A stretch of DNA of 64,000 bases. It comes from Actinobacillus sp. GY-402 (GTDB taxonomy: Bacteria > Pseudomonadota > Gammaproteobacteria > Enterobacterales > Pasteurellaceae). The DNA lies in contig NZ_CP062137.1 in the NCBI RefSeq assembly GCF_014843355.1, forward strand, positions 372,001 to 436,000. The letters are read 5' to 3'. Below, in pieces: positions 9,118 to 19,328 of the stretch (its first letter is position 1; each line of letters begins with the position of its first letter). Made by a program: the position numbers and the translations under genes. The notes under the pieces are model-generated. The model saw only the letters and a list, made by a program, of their open reading frames with translations. It had not been told where the DNA came from and did no database searches.

Positions 9118-10473
9118 TTATAACGTCATGGCGGCGATCCAACCGAATACCATCAACGGAATGTTGTAGTGGATAAAGGTCGGTACCACACTGTCCCAAA
9201 TGTGATCGTGCTTACCATCGATATTTAAACCGGAAGTCGGCCCCAGAGTGGAGTCCGACGCCGGCGAACCCGCGTCTCCCAAGGCGGCTGCCACACCGAC
9301 GATGGAAACCGTGGCGAGCGGTGAAAAACCGACGGCAAGACATAAAGGTACGTAAATGGAAGTAATAATCGGCACGGTGGAGAACGACGAACCGATGCCC
9401 ATGGTGATGAGCAAACCCACCAACAACATTAAAAATGCGGCAATGCCTTTGTTTTCCGGGCCTAAACCCTGACTGAAGCCGTTGACCAATTCGGTGACGT
9501 CGCCGGTTGCGTTGATTACGTTGGCGAAACCCGATGCGGCAATCATCACAAAACCGATCATCGCCATTAAACGCAGGCCTTGCTGGAAAATATCATTACT
9601 TTCTTTCAGGCGGAAAACGCCGAAAACCCCGAAAATAATTAAGCCCGCCAGCCCGCCGATAATGGTTGAGCTGGTGAACAGCTGAAGCCCGAAAGTCACG
9701 ACAATCGCCAGCAGGCTTACCCACACGTGGAAGGGTTTGATGTCGGCGATATGTCGTTCGATTTCGGCTGTGGTCGGCTCTTCGATGTGCACTTGATATT
9801 CGCGCGGTTTGCGATAAGTAATGAACACTGCGGTTAATAAGCCTAAAAACATGCCGATAACGGGAATCGTCATCGCCATGGACACTTCGCCGACATTGGT
9901 TTGTAAACCCAGTGAGGCGCCCGCTTCGTTAATGTTTTTCACCAGAATGCTTTCGATAAAGATTTTACCGAAACCCACCGGTAAATACATATAAGTGGCG
10001 GTTAAACCGAAAGTTAATACGCAAGCTACGGCGCGGCGATCGATTTTTAATCGATTGAAAATGCTTAACAGCGGCGGTACCACGATCGGAATAAAGGCGA
10101 TGTGCACCGGTAACAGGTTTTGCGAAGAAATCGAAAAGGCCAGCAGTACCGTCAAAATAAAATATTTAAATCCGGTGACGGAATTTCCCGTCGGCGTTTT
10201 GCCCAGACGTTTAATCGCTTTGAACGCCAGTAAATCCGTAATACCGGATTTGGAAATCGCTATCGCGAAGGCGCCGAGAATCGCGTAATTCATGGCCACT
10301 TCGGCTCCGCCGCCTAAGCCGCCGGTGAAGGTTTCAATGGTTTTGCTAAGACCTAAACCGCCGGTCAATCCTGCGGTTAACGCCGAGATAATGAGCGCGA
10401 TAACAACATTAATGCGTAACAGGCTTAAAATAAGCAACACGATAATTGAGATAACAACTGCATTGGTTAACAT
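9118..10473 (-). CDS. Na+/H+ antiporter family membrane protein (NhaC-like)
   Basis: A 451-residue polytopic membrane protein with about 11-12 hydrophobic segments. Text such as GGLGGGAEVAMNYAILGAF, FSISSQNLLPVHIAFIPIVVPPLL and GDAGSPASDSTLGPTSGLNIDGKHDHIWDSVVPTF fits the Na+/H+ antiporter family of the NhaC/ion-transporter superfamily. It probably exchanges Na+ or another cation or organic acid for H+ at the inner membrane; the substrate is inferred. It lies 44 bases upstream of priC and 15 bases after rnt, so it may be co-transcribed with gloA-rnt. Confidence 0.8.
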   Translation of the reverse strand: MLTNAVVISIIVLLILSLLRINVVIALIISALTAGLTGGLGLSKTIETFTGGLGGGAEVAMNYAILGAFAIAISKSGITDLLAFKAIKRLGKTPTGNSVTGFKYFILTVLLAFSISSQNLLPVHIAFIPIVVPPLLSIFNRLKIDRRAVACVLTFGLTATYMYLPVGFGKIFIESILVKNINEAGASLGLQTNVGEVSMAMTIPVIGMFLGLLTAVFITYRKPREYQVHIEEPTTAEIERHIADIKPFHVWVSLLAIVVTFGLQLFTSSTIIGGLAGLIIFGVFGVFRLKESNDIFQQGLRLMAMIGFVMIAASGFANVINATGDVTELVNGFSQGLGPENKGIAAFLMLLVGLLITMGIGSSFSTVPIITSIYVPLCLAVGFSPLATVSIVGVAAALGDAGSPASDSTLGPTSGLNIDGKHDHIWDSVVPTFIHYNIPLMVFGWIAAMTL

Positions 10474-10488
10474 TGTATGTCCTTAGAT

Positions 10489-11190
10489 TTAAAAAGTGCG
10501 GTCAAATTTTTCAACGTTTTGGGCGAGATGCGGAAATCCGCCCAACGCTTTCAAATGATTGACCATATAACAAAATAACTCCGCCGTCCGTTCGGTATCG
10601 TACAATGCTGAATGCGCCTGTTTGCCGTCAAAGGAAATGTTTGCCGCCTGACAGGCCTTCACCAGCACCGTTTGCCCGAACATCAATCCGCTCAAAGTGG
10701 CGGTATCGAAGCTGCCGAAAGGGTGAAACGGATTTCGTTTGATTTTCGTGCGTTCGGCCGCCGCCATCACAAATCCGTGATCGAAGGCGGCGTTATGCGC
10801 CACAATAATGGAACGCTGACATTCGGCGTTTTTTTGTCCGCGGCGTACCATTTGAAACAAACCGGTTATCGCTTCCGATTCCGATACGGCAATGGCGTTG
10901 CGAATAGGACTTTCTAAATCGATACCGTTGATTTTCATAGATTCGGGATTAATGCCTGCGCCTTCAAAAGGCCGGATATGGCAATGATAGGTTTGATCGG
11001 GCGCCAGATCGCCGTTTTCATCCATTTTCAGCGTAATGGCGGCCAGTTCGAGCAAGCCGTCGGTCTGACAATTCAAACCGGCGGTTTCCACATCAATCAC
11101 CACAGGATAATAACCGCGGAAACGGTTTTTAAGCAAACGATAATCGGGCTGACTTTCCGTTTGCGGTTCCGTTAAATGTTGTTCCGTCAA
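10489..11190 (-). CDS. rnt: Ribonuclease T
   Basis: A DEDD-family 3'-5' exoribonuclease of 233 residues that trims the 3' CCA end of tRNAs and other stable RNAs. Catalytic motifs are [10 protein letters not shown] (Exo I, near residue 32), [10 protein letters not shown] (Exo II) and [15 protein letters not shown] (Exo III, with His and Asp). The start is TTG, overlapping the gloA stop as TTGA, with AGGAAA 7 bases upstream. No in-frame ATG exists before the Exo I motif, so this is a coupled non-ATG start. Confidence 0.95.
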   Translation of the reverse strand: MTEQHLTEPQTESQPDYRLLKNRFRGYYPVVIDVETAGLNCQTDGLLELAAITLKMDENGDLAPDQTYHCHIRPFEGAGINPESMKINGIDLESPIRNAIAVSESEAITGLFQMVRRGQKNAECQRSIIVAHNAAFDHGFVMAAAERTKIKRNPFHPFGSFDTATLSGLMFGQTVLVKACQAANISFDGKQAHSALYDTERTAELFCYMVNHLKALGGFPHLAQNVEKFDRTF

Positions 11191-11600
11191 AATGCGTTTC
11201 CTAATCCCGATTTAGCATCTTTATTTTCGATAAATTCGATTTTATAGCCGTCCGGATCTTCCACGAAAGCAATCACCGTGGTGCCGCCTTTTACCGGGCC
11301 CGGTTCGCGGGTGACTTTGCCGCCGTGTGATTTTACCGCTTCGCAGGTGGCATAAATATCGTCTACGCCGATGGCGATATGACCGTATGCCGTGCCTAAT
11401 TCATATTCGCTCACGCCCCAGTTATAAGTCAGTTCGATTACGGCGCTTTTATCTTCGTCGTCATAACCTAAAAACGCTAATGAATATTGATATTCCGGGT
11501 TTTCGCTGGTGCGCAGCAAACGCATGCCTAAAACTTCCCGATAGAATTTAACCGAACGGTCTAAATCTCCCACGCGAAGCATTGTGTGTAGAATTCGCAT
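11187..11600 (-). CDS. gloA: Lactoylglutathione lyase (glyoxalase I)
   Basis: A 137-residue glyoxalase I that converts the methylglyoxal-glutathione hemithioacetal to S-lactoylglutathione. Metal ligands are visible at His5 ([12 protein letters not shown]), a Glu in VIELTYNWG, His in [10 protein letters not shown] and Glu in [10 protein letters not shown]. The ATG at 11600 (MRILHTML) matches family starts and has AGGAGAAA upstream. The frame runs 28 codons further upstream, but that text is not conserved. It overlaps rnt by 4 bases. Confidence 0.96.
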   Translation of the reverse strand: MRILHTMLRVGDLDRSVKFYREVLGMRLLRTSENPEYQYSLAFLGYDDEDKSAVIELTYNWGVSEYELGTAYGHIAIGVDDIYATCEAVKSHGGKVTREPGPVKGGTTVIAFVEDPDGYKIEFIENKDAKSGLGNAF

Positions 11601-11767
11601 GATTTTCTCCTGATATGTGAAATATAAAAACGCTGGAATTATGCCATAGAATTGTATAGATAAGAAGAGTGTGAGTCGGATCACAAATTCAAATAACTAC
11701 GATTGAATTTTGTAGTCAGGAAGAGGTGCAGTCGAGACGAGCTTATAAGACAAATAAGGAGTCGTAT

Positions 11768-11908
11768 ATATTTGCTTTCTTAAAAGCCTCTTCTCCCATT
11801 CCGCGTATTGACGCATCTCGAACAGATGCCGAATATCGTAAATTACGTTGGCGGGTATTTGCTAGCGCTATTGCATACACCTTATTCTATAAACCGAATC
11901 AAGCATAA
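11768..11908 (+). pseudogene. Remnant of an organophosphate:phosphate antiporter (GlpT/UhpT/PgtP family)
   Basis: A short frame reads FAFLKASSPIPRIDASRTDAEYRKLRWRVFAS and then stops after about 47 codons. The segment DAEYRKLRWRVFAS looks like the N-terminus of GlpT-family transporters (E. coli GlpT has DATYKRLRWQIFAG). AAGGAG at 11756-11761 lies 6 bases before ATA at 11768, where the family would have ATG, so the start codon appears mutated. After RVFAS the family text is lost (AIAYTLFYKPNQA, stop), suggesting an internal deletion. A terminator follows. This is family memory, not a search. Confidence 0.5.
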
Positions 11909-11917
11909 ATTATCAAT

Positions 11918-11960
11918 AAAAATGTCCGCACTTTATGTATCAAGTGCGGGCATTTTTTTT
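11918..11960 (+). terminator. USS-type terminator after the transporter remnant
   Basis: AAAATGTCCGCACTT pairs with AAGTGCGGGCATTT, with one mismatch, and is followed by T8. It appears to be the retained terminator of the decayed plus-strand gene. Confidence 0.75.
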
Positions 11961-12032
11961 CATGTTTTTTATTTATCCGTCATCCATTTATCATAGATTT
12001 ATTGATTTTATCGTTGTGCTTAAATTAGCGAA

Positions 12033-12818
<786 letters not shown>

Positions 12819-12819
12819 C

Positions 12820-12825
12820 TATAAT
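12820..12825 (+). promoter_or_regulatory. Candidate -10 box of aspS
   Basis: A perfect TATAAT lies 43 bases before the aspS ATG in the cmoA/aspS divergent gap. No convincing -35 is seen at the standard spacing, so the call rests on the -10 alone. Confidence 0.35.
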
Positions 12826-12868
12826 TTGCCGGTTATTTTGTCAGAATAAATTTTAAAGGAAAACAGAT

Positions 12869-14635
12869 ATGATGCGTTCTCATTATTGCGGTGCGTTAAA
12901 CCGCGGCAACATCGGGCAAGAAGTGACGTTAAGCGGTTGGGTTCATCGCCGTCGCGATTTGGGCGGTTTAATTTTTATCGATATGCGTGATCGCGAAGGT
13001 ATCGTGCAGGTCTGTTTCGATCCGAAATATCAGGAAGCCTTAACCGCCGCCGCTGGTTTGCGCAATGAGTTCTGTATTCAAATTAAAGGCGAAGTGATCG
13101 CGCGTCCGGATAATCAAATCAACAAAAATATGGCGACCGGCGAAGTGGAAGTGTTGGCAAAAGCATTGTCCGTTTATAACGCTTCCGATGTGTTACCGCT
13201 GGACTTCAACCAAAACAACACCGAAGAACAGCGCTTAAAATACCGTTATTTGGATTTACGCCGTCCGGAAATGGCGCAGCGGTTGAAAAAACGGGCTAAG
13301 ATCACCAGCTTTGTGCGCCGTTTTATGGATGAACAGGGATTCCTGGATATTGAAACGCCGATGCTGACCAAAGCCACTCCGGAAGGCGCTCGTGACTATT
13401 TAGTACCGAGCCGCGTGCATAAAGGTAAATTCTACGCGTTGCCGCAGTCTCCGCAGTTGTTCAAACAGCTGCTAATGATGTCCGGGTTTGATCGCTATTA
13501 CCAAATCGTTAAATGTTTCCGTGACGAAGATTTACGCGCGGATCGTCAACCCGAATTCACCCAAATCGATGTGGAAACCAGCTTCTTAACCGCACCGGAA
13601 GTGCGCGAAATTATGGAAAAAATGATTCACGGTTTATGGTTAAACATAATTAACGTGGATTTAGGCAAATTCCCGGTGATGACATGGGCTGAAGCTATGC
13701 AGCGTTTTGGCTCCGACAAACCGGATTTGCGCAATCCGTTGGAAATCACGGATATCGCGGATATCGTGAAAGACGTGGATTTCAAAGTATTCAGCGGCCC
13801 GGCAAATGATACAAACGGCCGGGTGGCGGTGATTCGCGTGCCGAACGGTGCAAATATCACCCGCAAACAAATTGACGAATACACTCAATTTGTGGGCATT
13901 TACGGTGCAAAAGGCTTGGCGTGGCTGAAAGTGAACGATGTGAATGCCGGTCTTGAAGGCGTGCAAAGCCCGATTGCAAAATTCTTAACGGAAGAAAAAA
14001 TCAAGGCGATTTTTGACCGCACTTTTGCCCAAACGGGCGATATTTTATTCTTCGGCGCGGACAAATGGCAAATCGCCACCGACGCAATGGGCGCATTACG
14101 CCTGAAATTGGGGCGTGATTTGGGTTTAACCCGTTTGGACGAATGGGCGCCGCTGTGGGTGATCGATTTCCCAATGTTTGAACGCGACGAAGAAGGCAAT
14201 CTTGCCGCCATGCATCATCCGTTCACCTCACCGAAAGATTTCAGTCCGGAACAGCTTGAAGCGGATCCGACAAGTGCGGTGGCGAACGCCTATGATATGG
14301 TCATTAACGGCTACGAAGTGGGCGGCGGTTCGGTACGTATATTTGATCCGAAAATGCAGCAAACCGTGTTCCGCATTTTGGGCATTGACGAAGAACAACA
14401 ACGGGAAAAATTCGGCTTCCTGCTGGACGCTTTAAAATTCGGCACGCCGCCGCATGCGGGTCTGGCCTTCGGTTTAGACCGTCTAACCATGCTGCTCACC
14501 GGTACAGACAACATCCGCGACGTTATCGCCTTCCCGAAAACTACCGCGGCGGCCTGTTTAATGACGGAAGCGCCGAGCACGGCGAATCCGCAGGCGTTAG
14601 CGGAGCTGGCGATTTCGGTGGTGAAAGCCGAGTAA
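12869..14635 (+). CDS. aspS: Aspartyl-tRNA synthetase
   Basis: Class IIb aminoacyl-tRNA synthetase of 588 residues charging tRNA-Asp. The N-terminal OB-fold anticodon domain starts with [23 protein letters not shown]. Class II motif 2 is in [23 protein letters not shown], and motif 3 is GLAFGLDRL near the C-terminus. The bacterial insertion domain lies between them, so this is the bacterial type. AAAGGAAAACAG gives the SD. The next gene, nudB, is 15 bases downstream and probably co-transcribed. Confidence 0.98.
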   Translation: MMRSHYCGALNRGNIGQEVTLSGWVHRRRDLGGLIFIDMRDREGIVQVCFDPKYQEALTAAAGLRNEFCIQIKGEVIARPDNQINKNMATGEVEVLAKALSVYNASDVLPLDFNQNNTEEQRLKYRYLDLRRPEMAQRLKKRAKITSFVRRFMDEQGFLDIETPMLTKATPEGARDYLVPSRVHKGKFYALPQSPQLFKQLLMMSGFDRYYQIVKCFRDEDLRADRQPEFTQIDVETSFLTAPEVREIMEKMIHGLWLNIINVDLGKFPVMTWAEAMQRFGSDKPDLRNPLEITDIADIVKDVDFKVFSGPANDTNGRVAVIRVPNGANITRKQIDEYTQFVGIYGAKGLAWLKVNDVNAGLEGVQSPIAKFLTEEKIKAIFDRTFAQTGDILFFGADKWQIATDAMGALRLKLGRDLGLTRLDEWAPLWVIDFPMFERDEEGNLAAMHHPFTSPKDFSPEQLEADPTSAVANAYDMVINGYEVGGGSVRIFDPKMQQTVFRILGIDEEQQREKFGFLLDALKFGTPPHAGLAFGLDRLTMLLTGTDNIRDVIAFPKTTAAACLMTEAPSTANPQALAELAISVVKAE

Positions 14636-14650
14636 TGTTTTAAGGACGCA

Positions 14651-15085
14651 ATGAATTACAAAAATCCCAATAGCGTTCTGGTTGTCATTTATGCAAAAAA
14701 TTCGGGCAGAGTTCTCATGCTGCAACGCAAAGACGATCCCGAATTCTGGCAATCGGTAACAGGATCGCTGGCGGAAAAAGAAACGCCGTTTTTGACCGCA
14801 CTTCGTGAAGTAAAAGAAGAAATTGGCGTAGATATTGTGGCGGAAAATCTTGAACTGGTGGATTGCAATGAATCCGTAGAGTTTGAAATTTTCCCGCATT
14901 TTCGGTATAAATACGCGCCGAATGTCACGCATTGCAAAGAACATTGGTTTTTGCTCGAATTGCCCGATGAGCGCGTGCCGAGCTTAACCGAGCATTTATC
15001 GTATCAATGGCTTGAAGTCAGTCAAGCGGCGGAATTAACCAAATCGCCGAATAACCGTGAGGCGATTGAGCGATATTTGTTATAG
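14651..15085 (+). CDS. nudB: Dihydroneopterin triphosphate pyrophosphatase (Nudix)
   Basis: A 144-residue Nudix hydrolase that removes pyrophosphate from dihydroneopterin triphosphate in folate synthesis, with activity on dATP. The Nudix box is present as GSLAEKETPFLTALREVKEEIG, with the REVKEEIG core intact near residues 58-65. FEIFPHFRYKYAP and HCKEHWFLLELP are NudB-specific. The last ~67 codons also occur as a diverged second copy at 19429-19656. The intact copy keeps its own stop codon and a downstream terminator. Confidence 0.95.
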   Translation: MNYKNPNSVLVVIYAKNSGRVLMLQRKDDPEFWQSVTGSLAEKETPFLTALREVKEEIGVDIVAENLELVDCNESVEFEIFPHFRYKYAPNVTHCKEHWFLLELPDERVPSLTEHLSYQWLEVSQAAELTKSPNNREAIERYLL

Positions 15086-15111
15086 ATTCTAACTTAAATT
15101 TTGCAGTTTTT

Positions 15112-15139
15112 GCCGATCTTATTTTTGTATAAGATCGGC
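15112..15139. terminator. Bidirectional terminator between nudB and the ABC permease
   Basis: GCCGATCTTA-TTTTTGTA-TAAGATCGGC is a perfect 10-bp stem. It lies between the convergent ends of nudB and the permease gene, with T-rich sequence on both sides. Confidence 0.8.
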
Positions 15140-15154
15140 GTTTCTATTTTTATA

Positions 15155-16387
15155 TCAGAGTAACGGCGTATTTAACGGGGATTGTTTATACAGCATAAAG
15201 GATGGGATTAAGGCCATCAGTAATGCACAGCACAGTATGCTGAAAATATGGTAGCCGTCTTCTACTGTAAAGTGAACCGGCAAGGCAAAACCGCTTTTTA
15301 GGCTGAGTTGTGCGGAAATGGTGTAAGCGCAGATGTAACCTATAATGATTCCGAGTATAACCGCTATAACAATCAAGATTAATAATGCTAGCCAGCTTAA
15401 TAAAAAAATTCGTGAACGAGCCGCCCCAAAAATCCGCCATGCCAGAATTTGTCGTTGTTGCTGTTTCAGGTAGAGCGTTATAATCATCATTAATGCAATG
15501 GCTACCAATATTTGTGCGGCAATAGCTACCCATGTCAGTACTGTTTTACCGTCTCCCAGTATCGCATATACTTTTACTAATACTTCTGCAGGGAAGATAG
15601 CCTGTGTTTGTGCATTACGGTATTGGCTGCGTAATTGGTAAGCGGCGGAAAAGCTTTTGGGTTTGACAATAATTGCGGAAATTCCTTGTTCTGCATGATC
15701 ATGAATATCTGTTAATCCGTTAATACTCGTTGGAACGTTTGTATGTACCCGGTGAAGATTATTACGGTTTTCTTCATTATGATGAACATGTGTTTCCCAC
15801 AGGCTTTCAACCGGGACTAATACGGCATTATCCCAAATGCTGTGATCCATCGGTAAGATGCCGACAACTTCATAATGAATTTCGTTATGACTGTGTCCGC
15901 CGCTTTCACCCGCTTGTCCGTGTAAAGGCGTAAAGGTGTCGCCTATTCGGTAACCGGTTTTAGCACCGACTACTGCTTCAAAAGCGCGTTTAAAACTTCT
16001 GCCGGTAAGTGTCCGATAATTGCTTTGAATAAAAGTATTACTGGTACCGATGATGGGCATACCCTGAGTGAAGTCACCGAAAACTAGGGGGGCAGCCCAT
16101 TCCACCCGAGAATCATTTAACAGTGCTGTCAAATTTTCAGTTGCTATCAAAGGTAGCACCGCAGGTTGTAGGAATACGCTGGATAAAATGAGCTGTACAT
16201 CGCTACCTAAACCGCCGATTACCACATCAAAACGTTCCGCCGCTTTTGCACTACCCTCGCGAAAGGCACGTTCTTGCAGACTGACTGTAATACTTAAGGC
16301 TACGGACAGGGCGATTAGTAAAATCGTCATGAAGGTACCGAGTTTATTATTCCTGAAGTTTAGGAAAAGTAATTTTAAATTTAGCAT
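15155..16387 (-). CDS. FtsX/MacB-like ABC permease with His-rich periplasmic loop (ZrgB/PA4065-like)
   Basis: A 410-residue permease of the MacB/LolC architecture: TM1 near residues 15-37, a periplasmic domain of about 240 residues, then three TM segments (about 283-306, 328-352, 372-396). The periplasmic domain is rich in histidine, with GGHSHNEIH, ETHVHHNEEN, LHRVHTN and DIHDHAEQ between about 163 and 230, as expected of a metal-related system. It overlaps the ATPase gene by 7 bases. P. aeruginosa PA4065 and V. cholerae Zrg permeases have this context and respond to zinc starvation. The role here is inferred. Confidence 0.7.
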   Translation of the reverse strand: MLNLKLLFLNFRNNKLGTFMTILLIALSVALSITVSLQERAFREGSAKAAERFDVVIGGLGSDVQLILSSVFLQPAVLPLIATENLTALLNDSRVEWAAPLVFGDFTQGMPIIGTSNTFIQSNYRTLTGRSFKRAFEAVVGAKTGYRIGDTFTPLHGQAGESGGHSHNEIHYEVVGILPMDHSIWDNAVLVPVESLWETHVHHNEENRNNLHRVHTNVPTSINGLTDIHDHAEQGISAIIVKPKSFSAAYQLRSQYRNAQTQAIFPAEVLVKVYAILGDGKTVLTWVAIAAQILVAIALMMIITLYLKQQQRQILAWRIFGAARSRIFLLSWLALLILIVIAVILGIIIGYICAYTISAQLSLKSGFALPVHFTVEDGYHIFSILCCALLMALIPSFMLYKQSPLNTPLL

Positions 16388-17058
16388 AACGCTTCCTCAC
16401 GTTCGATTTGTCCATTTGCCAAATAAATTTGACGGGGAAAATGCTCGGCCAAATTTAGATCATGGGTGGTAACGATTAAAGTACATTGTTCCTGTTGCGA
16501 CAATTGGGGAAGTAATTGTGCAATTATCTTAGCATTTTGTAAGTCGAGGCTGGCGGTTGGCTCGTCGGCTAAGATAATATTGGGTTTTAATAGCAATGCC
16601 CGAGCAATCGCAATCCTTTGCATTTCACCGCGGGATAACCGTTCTGCAGGACTGTGAAAACGCGTGAAGCCCATTTGTTCCAACAGCATTTTTGCTCTTT
16701 GTTTAATATTATTACTGATTCTCCAATGAGTGAAACTGTAAGGTAGCAATACATTTTCCAAAGCGGATAAACCGCTCGTTAGATAGAATTCCTGTAGTAC
16801 TATGCCGATATGGGTAAAACGCCATATGTCACGTTTCGCAGCGGAAAGCTGTGTTAAATCCGTATTTCCCCATAATAATTGCCGAGCTTGGATATTAATT
16901 AATCCGCTTATTGTATTGAGCAGTGTGGTTTTTCCACAACCGGAAGGACCTAATATCGCGACTTGGCTGCGAGCGGGAATATGTAAATAAGGAATAGATA
17001 AAATAGGTAGCGGCAGATTTTCAACCTGAACGTTTAGGTCTTTTATGAATAAATCCAT
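16381..17058 (-). CDS. ABC transporter ATP-binding protein (MacB/LolD type)
   Basis: A 225-residue ABC ATPase that would power the adjacent FtsX-like permease. Walker A is GPSGCGKTT near residues 38-46, the Q-loop is VLQEFYLTSG, the signature is LSRGEMQRIAIARALL, Walker B is NIILADEPTASLD and the switch His is in VTTHDLN. The signature reads LSRGE instead of LSGGE, typical of the LolD/MacB group. It is the third gene in phoA-DUF3299-ATPase-permease, 21 bases after the DUF3299 gene. Confidence 0.85.
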   Translation of the reverse strand: MDLFIKDLNVQVENLPLPILSIPYLHIPARSQVAILGPSGCGKTTLLNTISGLINIQARQLLWGNTDLTQLSAAKRDIWRFTHIGIVLQEFYLTSGLSALENVLLPYSFTHWRISNNIKQRAKMLLEQMGFTRFHSPAERLSRGEMQRIAIARALLLKPNIILADEPTASLDLQNAKIIAQLLPQLSQQEQCTLIVTTHDLNLAEHFPRQIYLANGQIEREEALC

Positions 17059-17079
17059 GATGATTCCTTATGAATTCTA

Positions 17080-17547
17080 TTAAAGAGGGGAAAATTCGGC
17101 GTCGCGTAATCTCAACTGACTGACAAATCCCGTATCGGGATCGATCCGACTACCGTATTCCAATTTACCTCGGACTTCGATAATAGCGTTGTATTGTACA
17201 AAAGTTTGACGCTTTTTCAGGTAAACCACTAAAATGTCTTCCGGCCAATCTGCATCGGATGAACAAAAAGGACAAACGGCCATCGGTGTTTTTGTTAGAA
17301 CAAAAAATTGTGATTCCGCCTTTAACGGCGGAGCCATAAATCCTCTGATGATGACGGTTTTACCGGATAAGGCCCTAACTTTCTCGCTGAATTGCAAGCC
17401 TGTGACAGAATATTTACCGTATAATTGATCAAAGTCGAGAGTGGTATCCGCCCAAGCGGAAAATACCCGTAATGATAATAAGCAGCCCAGAAAAAACGGG
17501 CCGCCGATGCGTAAAAGTGCGGTCAATTTTTTTAATATTTTTTTCAT
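17080..17547 (-). CDS. DUF3299 exported protein (PA4066-like)
   Basis: A 155-residue protein with an N-terminal signal peptide (KK-rich start, hydrophobic stretch to about residue 31, SAWA site), so periplasmic. The core has GFMAPP, FFVLTKTPMAVCPFCSSDADWP and VEVRGKLEYG-like text, which I recognise as DUF3299. The CPFC motif near residues 92-95 could bind metal or form a disulfide. DUF3299 genes accompany FtsX-type ABC operons under zinc control in other proteobacteria. Its ATG overlaps the phoA stop (TAATG), so it is translationally coupled to phoA. Biochemical function unknown. Confidence 0.7.
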   Translation of the reverse strand: MKKILKKLTALLRIGGPFFLGCLLSLRVFSAWADTTLDFDQLYGKYSVTGLQFSEKVRALSGKTVIIRGFMAPPLKAESQFFVLTKTPMAVCPFCSSDADWPEDILVVYLKKRQTFVQYNAIIEVRGKLEYGSRIDPDTGFVSQLRLRDAEFSPL

Positions 17548-19280
17548 TATTTCACTGCAAGTGCGTTAACAATAACTTTAAATAAATCGGAATTTTCCAT
17601 ATAACCGTGAATTTGTTCCGATCCCGGTCCTTGAGCCTGAATTACCATATCATCCACCGCATGTACGCCGGTATCCGTATTTCTCGGCAAATTACCGATG
17701 CGCTGCATGGCTCCGGCAACGGTTTTATATTCCTCGTTTGCGACATATTGATTGCTCTCATTTTTTACAGCCGGTACGAATTGTTTGTTCAATTTAGGAC
17801 GGAATGTTTCGTAATGATCCGGGAAAGATGCAAAAAAGACGGCTAAACGCTTGCTGACATCCCATTTGTCAGGATAACCGTCGGCATTGTTGTCCTGATA
17901 ATTTGGCCAGCCCGCATATTGATAAACACCGACTTTTTCACGCATATCTTCACCGGCTTTTTCATCATCCACTGTCCCGATAATAGAGATGCCGTGAGTG
18001 TGATCGCCGGTAACTAAAATTAGCGTGTCGGGGTGCGATTCCGCAAATTTTTTGGCAATTTCAACGGATTGATCAAGCATAATCGTACTTGCCATTGAAC
18101 GTTCCCAATCAAGCGAGTGGGCAGCTTTATCTATTAATGCGGATTCCACCACCAGAAAGAAGCCTTCCGGATTTTTTGATAATATGTCTAAGGCGGTCTT
18201 TGTCATATCGGTCAAATCTGGTTGATCAGGGAATTTTTTAGTTTCTTCATTAGATAAAAAGCGGCGATCTAATACGCTATTCATATTGCCGGTGTGGAAT
18301 AAACCAAGCAATTTTCGGTTTTTTTTCATTTCTAGGGATTTCAATTCAGTAGCGTTTGTTACCAGCTCATAGCCGTCCTGACGGAAAATGTCGATAAAGT
18401 TTTTATCGTCCTTTCGCTTCGAACCAAGAGTGCTTTGCGGTAAGAAATATGCGGAACCGCCACCTAAAATAACATCGGGATTGACGCTGAACAGCATTTC
18501 GGTTATTGCCGCTTTTTCGGCTCGACGTCGGGTATGTGATACGACGGCCGCCGGTGTGGCGTCTTGAATTTCTGCATCAGATACTATCCCGATTGACATT
18601 TTAGTTCGGCGTTTAAGCAGTTCAGCCAAGGTTTCTTGTTTAGGATGATTGAAATTGTTTTCCGAACGGCTGGCATACACGCCTAAAGCGTTAACCGCCG
18701 ACTTATGTCCCGTCATATAAGCACTCATAGTATTTGCGCTGTCTGTCGCAATGGAATCGGTACTGGAAGTGCCAATAAATCCCATGTGCGGTAGACTGTC
18801 TATCGCCAGTTTTCCATTGGCTTTACCTTCCGTAACTCCTTTTGATAAAATCCGGGCGCCAGTACGGTGCGCTACGGATAAGCCGTCACCGATAAATAGA
18901 ATAACATTGTGGGCTTTACGTGTTTTGGGCGTGGCATATATATTCCAGGTTACTTCGTCTTGTTTCCCGTTAAGACTTACCGTTACGCGATAATCGCCGG
19001 CGTGTTTTATATGGCTGTCGCGAACCCATAAGGCGGAGACGGGCTTGCCGTCTTCACGGGCAATAAATTCCACTTTTCCGTTGAGTACCTGTTTGAAATC
19101 TTTGCCGTTAATTAAAATAGTCGCTTGTTCAGGTTGAATTTCCTGATCAAATTCTACTTTGAAGTCAAATTTACCGCCTTCTACCATAGTTGCCCGATCT
19201 ATCGGATAAATGACTTGTTGAGCTAAACCGCTAAGCGGAAGGGCGGCGAGAAATAACGGTGTGAGATAACGATATTTCAT
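17547..19280 (-). CDS. phoA: Alkaline phosphatase
   Basis: A secreted phosphomonoesterase of 577 residues that releases phosphate from organic esters in the periplasm and needs zinc and magnesium. A signal peptide covers residues 1-20 (SGLAQQ). An extra Ig-like domain of about 100 residues precedes the catalytic fold. FIGDGLS (129-135) supplies a metal Asp; Ser181 in ATDSANT is the nucleophile; TGDHTHG and DTGVHAVDD supply metal His/Asp. The last is followed by GPGSEQIHGYMEN. It is first in a four-gene operon behind a Pho box. The usual Ala after the nucleophile region is partly replaced (SANTMSA). Confidence 0.93.
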   Translation of the reverse strand: MKYRYLTPLFLAALPLSGLAQQVIYPIDRATMVEGGKFDFKVEFDQEIQPEQATILINGKDFKQVLNGKVEFIAREDGKPVSALWVRDSHIKHAGDYRVTVSLNGKQDEVTWNIYATPKTRKAHNVILFIGDGLSVAHRTGARILSKGVTEGKANGKLAIDSLPHMGFIGTSSTDSIATDSANTMSAYMTGHKSAVNALGVYASRSENNFNHPKQETLAELLKRRTKMSIGIVSDAEIQDATPAAVVSHTRRRAEKAAITEMLFSVNPDVILGGGSAYFLPQSTLGSKRKDDKNFIDIFRQDGYELVTNATELKSLEMKKNRKLLGLFHTGNMNSVLDRRFLSNEETKKFPDQPDLTDMTKTALDILSKNPEGFFLVVESALIDKAAHSLDWERSMASTIMLDQSVEIAKKFAESHPDTLILVTGDHTHGISIIGTVDDEKAGEDMREKVGVYQYAGWPNYQDNNADGYPDKWDVSKRLAVFFASFPDHYETFRPKLNKQFVPAVKNESNQYVANEEYKTVAGAMQRIGNLPRNTDTGVHAVDDMVIQAQGPGSEQIHGYMENSDLFKVIVNALAVK

Positions 19281-19328
19281 TTTACTTTCTCCTAAAGTGT
19301 GATTACATTTATTGAATTATGGAGAAAG

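Noticed and set aside
11808-11996. 62-codon ORF overlapping the transporter remnant in another frame
   Set aside because: It runs through the terminator hairpin and has no SD or similarity.
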